DNA of 51,151 nucleotides from an uncultured Bacilli bacterium (GTDB taxonomy: Bacteria > Bacillota_I > Bacilli_A > Izemoplasmatales > UBA1188). Position 1 is the first letter of the stretch. Each line of letters begins with the position of its first letter. The stretch spans positions 1 to 51,151 of the forward strand of contig CAJOMC010000004.1 of NCBI GenBank assembly GCA_905235635.1, given 5' to 3'. Below are positions 16,640 to 23,302 of the stretch, piece after piece. A program made the translations under genes and the position numbers. The notes beneath the pieces are model-generated. The model was given only the letters and a program-made list of their open reading frames with translations. It was not told where the DNA came from and made no database searches.

Positions 16640-17989
16640 ATGCCAGAACTTCCAGAAGTTGAAACTGTAAAACTAAAACTTGAACCTTTCATTATAGGAA
16701 AGACTATTAAGAGTCTTGATATTTTTTATGATAAATATCTAGAACTTAAGGTAATTCAAGGTGAGACAATAAATAAAATAGATAGATTAGGTAAATATTT
16801 AATATTTACTCTTGATAATTATAAAGTTGTATCACACTTAAGAATGGAAGGAAAATATAGAATTAAGGATTTAGACTACAAAAAGGAAAAACATGATTTA
16901 GTCTTCTTTAATTTTGATTCATTCAGGTTAGTTTATAATGATACAAGGAAGTTTGGGGTATTTCATGTATTTGGTAAAGACATTGATATTTATAATATAG
17001 AACCACTAGTAAATGTCGGAAAAGAGCCATTTTACATTAGTCCAGACGAATTCTTTAATTCACTACATAAATCTCACGAAAAGATTAAAACTGCACTTCT
17101 TAATCAATCTATTATGTCGGGTCTTGGGAATATTTATGCAGACGAAGTATTATATTTATCACATATTCACCCACTAAGAATTGCATCTAGTATTACTAAA
17201 GAAGAATCAGAAATACTAGTTAAATCATCAATTGATGTATTAAATAAAGCAATAAATGCAGGTGGCACAACAATTAAATCCTTTGAATCTTTCAACAATG
17301 AATCAGGCCACTTCCAATCATCCCTTCTTGTCCATTTAAGAGAAGGTGAAAGATGTAAGATGTGTAATAACGTGATAAGAAAGATAAAAGTAAATGGAAG
17401 AAGTTCATACTTTTGCCCAACATGCCAAAAAATAAGAGATTATAAAACATACGCTATTACTGGAACCTATGCGAGTGGTAAATCTTTAGCTCTATCTATG
17501 CTTAAAGAAAAAGGATATATGACTTTATCTTGTGATGACATATATAATGAACTCTTTATATCTAATAATAAAATGAAAAAAGAAATAATGGATGAATTTA
17601 ATACCTTAGATAAAAAAGAGTTAAGGGATATAGTTTATTCTAGTGAAGAAAGAAATGAGAAATTAAAAGAAATTACTCACAAATATATTTTAAATAAGTT
17701 ATTTGAAGAAATAGAGTCTAGTAATGAAACAAAAATCTTTATCGAGGTGCCAATTTTATTTGAATCTCATCTAGAAAAAGCATTTGATTATTCTATTTGT
17801 GTTTATTCAAACAGAGAAGAATCTAATTTTATAGAAAAGAACGTAGATTCTAATATAAAAGAAAAGGTTGATAAAAATCAATTTAGTAAAGAATTTAAAA
17901 AAACACACTCAGACTACGTATTATATAATATAAGTGATATAGAAAATTTAAAAAATAATTTAAGTAAATTATTGGAGGAACTAAATTGA
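16640..17989 (+). CDS. mutM-coaE: MutM (formamidopyrimidine-DNA glycosylase) fused to CoaE (dephospho-CoA kinase)
   Basis: A 449-residue fusion. Residues 1-275 are MutM, which removes 8-oxoguanine: MPELPEVE with catalytic Pro2 and Glu3, RLGKYL lysine, SHLRMEGKY, NDTRKFG, SGLGNIYADE, and the zinc finger CKMC...CPTC (about 250-273). With no linker beyond a few residues, a CoaE domain begins: P-loop GTYASGKS (about 282-289), SCDDIYNEL, and EVPILFES (about 371). The kinase part is short (about 170 residues against about 200) and the lid lacks the usual arginine-rich stretch. The start at 16640 is fixed by the need for Pro at position 2. Both genes are separate neighbours in most Bacilli. Confidence 0.92.
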   Translation: MPELPEVETVKLKLEPFIIGKTIKSLDIFYDKYLELKVIQGETINKIDRLGKYLIFTLDNYKVVSHLRMEGKYRIKDLDYKKEKHDLVFFNFDSFRLVYNDTRKFGVFHVFGKDIDIYNIEPLVNVGKEPFYISPDEFFNSLHKSHEKIKTALLNQSIMSGLGNIYADEVLYLSHIHPLRIASSITKEESEILVKSSIDVLNKAINAGGTTIKSFESFNNESGHFQSSLLVHLREGERCKMCNNVIRKIKVNGRSSYFCPTCQKIRDYKTYAITGTYASGKSLALSMLKEKGYMTLSCDDIYNELFISNNKMKKEIMDEFNTLDKKELRDIVYSSEERNEKLKEITHKYILNKLFEEIESSNETKIFIEVPILFESHLEKAFDYSICVYSNREESNFIEKNVDSNIKEKVDKNQFSKEFKKTHSDYVLYNISDIENLKNNLSKLLEELN

Positions 17990-18345
17990 GCATTTTTTCT
18001 ACTGAAGTCGAAACAAAGGAAATACACAAAAAAGAACAACTTAGAACTCATTACTACAGAAATAATTTTAATGATGTATTAAATGCGCTAAATAAAATAG
18101 CGGAAGAAGATAATATGGAAGTTCAACACGTAGATAAAAAATGGGGTGAAATATATATTATCGCAAACGGTTATGAAGTAATCGCTATAGTAAACCAAAT
18201 TACTCCAATCGAAACTGCGGTTGATTTCAAGGTTAACTATTTCGTTACATTTGGATTTAATAGGCCAAGTAAAAGAGCCATTCATCTATATGAAAGACTA
18301 GACTCAATGCTTAACTTTAAGGGGACAATGTTACACGTAAACTAA
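17986..18345 (+). CDS. Unknown 119-residue protein between coaE and dnaB
   Basis: A soluble protein of unknown family. It starts with TTG: GGAGG (17974-17978) lies 7 bases upstream, and the TTG overlaps the TGA of mutM-coaE (TTGA), so the unusual start is well supported. The N-terminal 45 residues are helical and charged. The rest alternates short beta strands (WGEIYIIANGYEVIAIVN, AVDFKVNYFVTFGF), ending with a helix. It has no Cys, so it is not NrdR, which holds this position in Bacillus. Its place before dnaB and dnaI suggests a replication or nucleotide role, but that is only context. Confidence 0.8.
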   Translation: MSIFSTEVETKEIHKKEQLRTHYYRNNFNDVLNALNKIAEEDNMEVQHVDKKWGEIYIIANGYEVIAIVNQITPIETAVDFKVNYFVTFGFNRPSKRAIHLYERLDSMLNFKGTMLHVN

Positions 18346-18346
18346 T

Positions 18347-19447
18347 ATGGACAAAAAATTTAAATTAGTAAGAAACAATAATTTTCACTTAGATGAAAAT
18401 GATTATACTATCTTAAATCTTTTATATAAACCAATCATAGGAAATGAATCTTATGATCTTTATTTAACCCTATATTCACTGCTTAAAGAAAGAAGCAGTG
18501 ATATCTTTGATAGTATCTTACTAATTGATTTTATGTCTCATTCAAAGGGTAGAATAGATATAAAGGATGCGATGAAGACCTTATCTATCTATAAGTTATT
18601 AAAAATAAAGACTGCTACTGAGTATGAGATTTATCCACCATATACCTTTAAAGAATTTAAAGGGTCTCCTCTTTATGCACATTATCTAAACGAGACATCG
18701 TCTTTAGAAAAAGCGTGTGTATCTCAAATGTATAATCACATCTTTAGTGAGGAATTATCTTCTTTGAGTCAAGATGAATTAAATAAGACTTTGTCTTTTA
18801 AACCAAAGAAGAATAAAACTATCCCATTTTCCTTTGATTCTTTTAAGAATGAAATGAAAGAATCAGGATTTGAGATTAAAGATGAAGATGAATCGTTCTT
18901 TAATTCTTTATCAGTTATATATGATCTTAATTTAGATAAAATGAGTAGATTATTCTTTGAGGCATCAGGAGACACCTCATATACAAAAGAAGATATTCTA
19001 CTAAATATATCTGAGAATTATATTAAGAAACACGATAGAAATAAACAACTAGAAAATATTAGTATAAGCGATAAAGAGAGAATAGAATACTTAAAGAACA
19101 TATCACCCGAAAAATTGCTTAAAGATTCAAGAAAAGGTGATGTTCCTGAAGCGGATATGAGTATAATAGTAAGGCTTAGAGAAAAACGCCACTTAAGTGA
19201 TGAACTAATAACTTTATTATTAGCGTATTCTCTTGCGACTGGAGATAATAAAATAAAAGGTTATTCCTTCTTTGAAAAGATATCCATTGATTGGCATAAA
19301 AGAGGAATAAATGATATAGAAACTGCTTATTTCTATATAACGGAGTTGTACTCTAAAACCACTAAAGAAAATAAAGATAAGAATAAACAATCTAGTGAAG
19401 AATGGTTTAAGTCTTATTGGGATGAAATATTAAAGGAGAAGCCATGA
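18347..19447 (+). CDS. dnaB: Replication initiation/membrane attachment protein DnaB (DnaD-like)
   Basis: A 366-residue protein of the Bacilli DnaB/DnaD family, which helps load the replicative helicase at the origin with DnaI. An N-terminal winged-helix-like region contains DYTILNLLYKPIIGNESYDLYLTLYSLL (about 18-45). The C-terminal DnaB_2 domain has SPEKLLKD, LLLAYSLATGDNK and a tryptophan-bearing helix (IDWHKRGINDIETAYFYI). The length is less than the Bacillus protein. It lies directly before dnaI with a 4-base overlap, matching the family context. Confidence 0.88.
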   Translation: MDKKFKLVRNNNFHLDENDYTILNLLYKPIIGNESYDLYLTLYSLLKERSSDIFDSILLIDFMSHSKGRIDIKDAMKTLSIYKLLKIKTATEYEIYPPYTFKEFKGSPLYAHYLNETSSLEKACVSQMYNHIFSEELSSLSQDELNKTLSFKPKKNKTIPFSFDSFKNEMKESGFEIKDEDESFFNSLSVIYDLNLDKMSRLFFEASGDTSYTKEDILLNISENYIKKHDRNKQLENISISDKERIEYLKNISPEKLLKDSRKGDVPEADMSIIVRLREKRHLSDELITLLLAYSLATGDNKIKGYSFFEKISIDWHKRGINDIETAYFYITELYSKTTKENKDKNKQSSEEWFKSYWDEILKEKP

Positions 19448-20334
19448 TTAAAATAGGTGATTTAATGGATAAAAATACAAGTTTTGATAAAGACGCTATA
19501 GAAGATAGTGTTTGCAGTAATGACTATATAGGTGCGTTTATCAGATCAAACAATCTTACACATGATCAGGTTGAAGAAGCTATGGTTATATTCTTAAATT
19601 TCATTGATGATTCTATCTTTGATGAATATGGTAATTATGAGTCAAAGCAACACCCTGGGTTTAAGATGGTTTTATCTCTAAAGAATGGTAAGGTTGAAAT
19701 GAGTTATAGAAGGTGCGATGATAAAGGAAGATATCTACCTGAAAACTTAAGATCTATCGCAGTTCCAGAGGAACAGAAAAACGCTATGTTAAGCGATTTC
19801 TCGCTTCTAACCGAACAAAGAAGAACCGCCCATAGATACGCTAGGTTGTTTATTAATAACTTTGGTGAAGAAGATAATAAGGGTTTATATATCTCTGGTA
19901 TGTTTAGGACGGGTAAGTCGTATCTTGCGGCCGCAATAGGAAGAGAAATTGCGGAAAAAGGTCATTCTGTATTAATGGTGTATTACCCAGAGTTATCATC
20001 GCTTTTAAAGAGTTATATTGGTACTCCTAAATTCCAGGAGACGATTGATTCGCTTAAAGACGTTGATCTCTTAATCCTTGATGATTTTGGCGGTGATTCT
20101 GTCACGCCTCTTGTGAGAGATGAAGCACTTGGTGTTGTACTTCAATATAGAATGGTTAAAAAAATGCCTATAATAGTCACCTCAAATATTACGGTATCTC
20201 GTCTCGCTGATACGTGTCTTAGAAAAGATGGTTCAGAAGGTGAACAAATAAAAGCGCTAAGAATAGTTGAAAGAATTAAAGAGATGACTGCGGAAATCTT
20301 TTTAACCGATAAATATGTAGAAAATCCATTTTAA
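19444..20334 (+). CDS. dnaI: Primosomal protein DnaI, helicase loader
   Basis: A 296-residue AAA+ ATPase that loads the replicative helicase. The N-terminal helicase-interaction domain (about 1-100) is followed by Walker A GMFRTGKSYLAAAI (about 155-168), Walker B LLILDDFGG (about 213-221) and sensor 1 PIIVTSN. The ATG overlaps the dnaB stop by 4 bases. The gene pair is diagnostic for Bacilli. Confidence 0.95.
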   Translation: MIKIGDLMDKNTSFDKDAIEDSVCSNDYIGAFIRSNNLTHDQVEEAMVIFLNFIDDSIFDEYGNYESKQHPGFKMVLSLKNGKVEMSYRRCDDKGRYLPENLRSIAVPEEQKNAMLSDFSLLTEQRRTAHRYARLFINNFGEEDNKGLYISGMFRTGKSYLAAAIGREIAEKGHSVLMVYYPELSSLLKSYIGTPKFQETIDSLKDVDLLILDDFGGDSVTPLVRDEALGVVLQYRMVKKMPIIVTSNITVSRLADTCLRKDGSEGEQIKALRIVERIKEMTAEIFLTDKYVENPF

Positions 20335-20351
20335 AAAAGAAGGTCTAAATT

Positions 20352-22271
20352 ATGAAAATTAAATTAATGGAAAATATAAAGGAATTTGAAGGTACTATAT
20401 CTTTATCTGATATCGCATTATCTATTTCTAATAGCCTTAAGAAAAGATGTGTCGCTGGTATGGTAGATGGTCACCTTAAAGATATGGACTATATAGTAGA
20501 TAAGGATAGCGATGTTAGATTTATCACAAATACTGATAAAGAAGCTATTGAAATATTAAACCACTCCACAGCCCATCTTATGGCTGAATCAATCAAGGAA
20601 CTTTGGGGTAATGTGGTATTTGGTGTTGGTCCTGCGATCGAAGAAGGGTTCTACTATGACTTTAAAATCGATGGAAAGATGTTAACTGAGGATGATTTTA
20701 AAGCCATAGAAGATAAGATGAATGAAATTTCAAGAAGAGCGGAACACCCTCTAAGAAAAGAGATGACTAAGAGTGAAGCACTATCTATTTTTAATGGTGA
20801 TAGGCTTAAAACTGAAATTATTAATGATCTTCCTGATGATGAAATAATAAGCGCATATACTCAAGGTAACTATATTGATTTATGTCGTGGCCCACATATC
20901 CCATCAACTTCATTTATAAAGCACTTTAAGTTACTCTCAATCGCTGGTGCTTACTGGAGAGGTGATTCTAAAAGAGAAATGCTTCAAAGAATATATGGTA
21001 TTTCATTCTTTGAAGAAAAAGACCTTAAGGATTATCTAGTACTTCTTGAGGAAAGAAAGGCAAGAGACCATAGAAAACTTGGTAAACAAATGGGTATATT
21101 CATGTTTGATGACCTAGTAGGAAGAGGTCTTCCTATGTGGCTTCCTAATGGCTTTATTGTAAGAAGACTCCTCTCCGATTACATTATGGATAAAGAAATA
21201 GCCTTAGGGTATCAACATGTACTTACACCATCACTTGGAAACGTTGAATTATATAAGACATCAGGACACTGGGCACACTATAAAGATGATATGTTCCCTA
21301 AGATGGACGTTGATGATGAATCATATGTACTTCGTCCTATGAATTGCCCTCACCATATGGTTATGTATAAGAGTCAGCTTCACTCATACAAAGAATTCCC
21401 ACTAAAGATTGCGGAAATTGCAGCTGACTTTAGATATGAAGCATCAGGAGCATTAACTGGTATTGAGCGTACTCGTGCTTTCTACCAAAACGATAGTCAT
21501 ATCTTTGCGATGGAATCTCAGATTGGTGATGTATTTAAAGAAGTAGTAGAATTAATACTTGATGTATATAATGACTTTGGCTTAAAAGACTATAGAATGA
21601 GGCTATCTTTAAGAGATCCTAATGATACTAAAAAGTATTTTGGAAATGATGAATTATGGGAAAGAAGTGAAAATGAACTAAGACAAGTTCTAAATGATTT
21701 AAATATTGATTATTATGAAGCACTTGGTGAAGCTGCATTCTATGGACCAAAACTCGATGTACAAGTGAGAAGCGCCATAGGACACGATGTAACCTTATCA
21801 ACAATTCAACTTGATTATCAATTGCCAGAAAGATTTGAATTAACATATATTGATGAAAAAGGTGAAAAGGCAAGACCAGTCGTTATTCATAGAGCGATAC
21901 TCGGTTCCCTTGATAGATTTGTAGCATTCCTTCTTGAAGAAACAAAAGGCGTATTGCCACTATGGCTTGCACCTACTCAAGTAAAAGTAATCCCAGTAAA
22001 TCTAGGATTACATAAGGAATATTCTGATTCAATATATCAATTACTCAAAAAGAATAATCTTAGACCTCAGGTAGATTATAGAGATGAAAAACTTGGTTAT
22101 AAGATTAGAGAAGCTCAAACTCAAAAGATACCATATCAACTTGTAATTGGTGATAATGAGGTTCAAAACAATACTGTAACATATAGAAAATATGGTGAAA
22201 AAGACCAAGTTACAGTAACAAAAGAGGAATTCGTAGAATTACTTAAGAAACAAGTAGAGGAAAGAAAGTAA
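20352..22271 (+). CDS. thrS: Threonyl-tRNA synthetase
   Basis: A 639-residue class II synthetase. Regions in order: an N-terminal TGS domain (1-60); the editing domain with HSTAHLMAE (about 71-79) and YIDLCRGPHIP; the catalytic core with FRYEASGALTGIERTRAF (motif 2) and HRAILGSLDRF (motif 3); and a C-terminal anticodon-binding domain. It follows dnaI by 17 bases behind AGAAGG. There is no T-box leader, although Bacillus thrS has one, so supply-based control is absent or lies elsewhere. Confidence 0.97.
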   Translation: MKIKLMENIKEFEGTISLSDIALSISNSLKKRCVAGMVDGHLKDMDYIVDKDSDVRFITNTDKEAIEILNHSTAHLMAESIKELWGNVVFGVGPAIEEGFYYDFKIDGKMLTEDDFKAIEDKMNEISRRAEHPLRKEMTKSEALSIFNGDRLKTEIINDLPDDEIISAYTQGNYIDLCRGPHIPSTSFIKHFKLLSIAGAYWRGDSKREMLQRIYGISFFEEKDLKDYLVLLEERKARDHRKLGKQMGIFMFDDLVGRGLPMWLPNGFIVRRLLSDYIMDKEIALGYQHVLTPSLGNVELYKTSGHWAHYKDDMFPKMDVDDESYVLRPMNCPHHMVMYKSQLHSYKEFPLKIAEIAADFRYEASGALTGIERTRAFYQNDSHIFAMESQIGDVFKEVVELILDVYNDFGLKDYRMRLSLRDPNDTKKYFGNDELWERSENELRQVLNDLNIDYYEALGEAAFYGPKLDVQVRSAIGHDVTLSTIQLDYQLPERFELTYIDEKGEKARPVVIHRAILGSLDRFVAFLLEETKGVLPLWLAPTQVKVIPVNLGLHKEYSDSIYQLLKKNNLRPQVDYRDEKLGYKIREAQTQKIPYQLVIGDNEVQNNTVTYRKYGEKDQVTVTKEEFVELLKKQVEERK

Positions 22272-22305
22272 AATAAAGGCTGGATTGAACCAGCCTTTAT
22301 TTATC
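22271..22305. terminator. Bidirectional terminator between thrS and the DtxR-family gene
   Basis: A perfect 13-bp stem, AAATAAAGGCTGG (22271-22283) with CCAGCCTTTATTT (22290-22302), has a 6-nt loop. It lies exactly between two convergent genes, with a run rich in T on one side and A on the other. It can serve both strands. Confidence 0.85.
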
Positions 22306-22664
22306 TATTTAAGTATCTTTTTAAGTGCCTCAACCGTTTCGTTAGAGATATCATGCTCTATTTTACATGCGTCATCTCTTGCGGTACTCTCTTTTATTCC
22401 AAGACTTAAGAACACCTCTACAAGAATGTCGTACTTAGAAACAATAGAAGATGCAACTTTTAAACCCTCATCAGTTAATTTAATATTATCTAAACCATCA
22501 AGTATTATTAATTTTTCATCTTCAAGAGTATGAATTGCACGAGAAACACTAGGTTTAGAAAAACCCATTCTTTTCGCAACATCAATAGATTTTACAAAAT
22601 CTTTTTCTTTGCTTAACTCATATATAGTTTTAAGATACATTTGTCCAGATTCTTGTATTCCCAT
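22305..22664 (-). CDS. DtxR/MntR-family metal-dependent regulator
   Basis: A 119-residue repressor-like protein. The N-terminal winged helix contains ESGQMYLKTIYELS, then a recognition helix in KRMGFSKPSVSRAIHTLEDE, and the wing KLTDEGLKVA. The C-terminal part keeps metal-site style residues (EVFLSLGI...ARDDACKIEHDIS). It has no SH3/FeoA-like third domain, so it resembles MntR in size. It is divergent from feoAB, whose leader has two dyads, so iron (or manganese)-dependent control of feo is likely. Which metal it senses cannot be told. Confidence 0.88.
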   Translation of the reverse strand: MGIQESGQMYLKTIYELSKEKDFVKSIDVAKRMGFSKPSVSRAIHTLEDEKLIILDGLDNIKLTDEGLKVASSIVSKYDILVEVFLSLGIKESTARDDACKIEHDISNETVEALKKILK

Positions 22665-22679
22665 ATGTCCCCTATAATA

Positions 22680-22708
22680 AGTATATTATATATAATTCTT
22701 TTAATCAA
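22680..22708 (-). promoter_or_regulatory. Promoter of the DtxR-family gene
   Basis: Read on the minus strand: TTGATT (complement of 22703-22708), a 17-bp spacer and TATACT (complement of 22680-22685). The feo dyads lie more than 50 bp upstream of this -35, so they probably do not block this promoter. Confidence 0.6.
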
Positions 22709-22725
22709 ATAATTGATATAAATTG

Positions 22726-22754
22726 TTTACTTTTTTATTATCATATAATATAAT
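22726..22754 (+). promoter_or_regulatory. Promoter of the feo operon
   Basis: TTTACT (22726-22731), a 17-bp spacer and TATAAT (22749-22754). An overlapping TATAAT starts at 22744. The predicted start near 22761 coincides with the first dyad, an arrangement suited to repression. Confidence 0.6.
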
Positions 22755-22760
22755 TAGGTA

Positions 22761-22776
22761 GTTAGCCAATGCTAAC
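22761..22776. promoter_or_regulatory. feo operator dyad 1
   Basis: GTTAGCCAATGCTAAC: perfect 6-bp arms (GTTAGC/GCTAAC) around a 4-base centre. It sits on the predicted transcription start. Its likely ligand is the divergently encoded DtxR-family protein. Confidence 0.75.
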
Positions 22777-22794
22777 TTAATTTTTCGAGTATAA

Positions 22795-22810
22795 GTTAGC
22801 ATATGCTAAC
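22795..22810. promoter_or_regulatory. feo operator dyad 2
   Basis: GTTAGCATATGCTAAC: a perfect 16-bp palindrome that shares both arms with dyad 1. The centres are 34 bp apart. It ends 18 bp before the first feoA start codon. Two identical arm pairs in 50 bp are hard to explain by chance. Confidence 0.8.
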
Positions 22811-22828
22811 TATAGATAAGGAGTCAAT

Positions 22829-23044
22829 ATGCCTATTATAATTGCACCACTTAATGAAGAATTAACTATTTCAAAAATTAATATCAATGACTTAAAAGTG
22901 AAGAAGCATCTAGAGTCACTTGGGTTTTTAGTTGGTTCAAAACTTGAAATACTAGAAGTATCAGGTGGGAATTTAATTATCCATATAGGCAATTCACGTA
23001 TTGCCCTAGATAAGGGCACCGCAAGAGGAATACACGTATATTAA
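22829..23044 (+). CDS. feoA: FeoA-domain protein (first copy)
   Basis: A 71-residue SH3-like FeoA protein, expected to bind and tune FeoB at the cytoplasmic membrane face. The family pattern is visible: VKKHLESLGFLVGSKLEILEVSGGNLIIHIGNSRIALDKGTARGIHV. A strong AAGGAG precedes the ATG. It is followed 17 bases later by a second, different FeoA gene. Confidence 0.9.
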   Translation: MPIIIAPLNEELTISKININDLKVKKHLESLGFLVGSKLEILEVSGGNLIIHIGNSRIALDKGTARGIHVY

Positions 23045-23061
23045 TAAGGAGAGTTTAATAG

Positions 23062-23301
23062 ATGAAAAAGAAACTAAATGAAATGTCTCTTGGAGAATCA
23101 GGAATAGTTTGCCAGGTAACTGGTGAAGGAAAGGTTAGAAGAAGACTATTTGATATGGGATTAACTCCTGGTGCAAATGTCTTTTTAAGAAAAGCAGCTC
23201 CACTTGGTGATCCGATAGAGATTACAGTTAGAAATTACGAACTAACACTCAGAAAAACAGAAGCGGAATTAGTTATTGTGAATATTAAGGAGGACAAGTA
23301 G
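23062..23301 (+). CDS. feoA2: FeoA-domain protein (second copy)
   Basis: A 79-residue FeoA protein. The pattern is clear: EMSLGESGIVCQVTGEGKVRRRLFDMGLTPG, then LRKAAPLGDPIEITVRNYELTLRKTEAELV. It is the more canonical of the two copies (RRRLxDMGLxPG and the GDP motif). It ends one base before feoB, so it is probably the direct FeoB partner. Confidence 0.92.
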   Translation: MKKKLNEMSLGESGIVCQVTGEGKVRRRLFDMGLTPGANVFLRKAAPLGDPIEITVRNYELTLRKTEAELVIVNIKEDK

Positions 23302-23302
23302 G

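Noticed and set aside
22285-22533. Plus-strand open frame over the DtxR-family gene
   Set aside because: It is antisense to a clear winged-helix protein, and it begins in the terminator.
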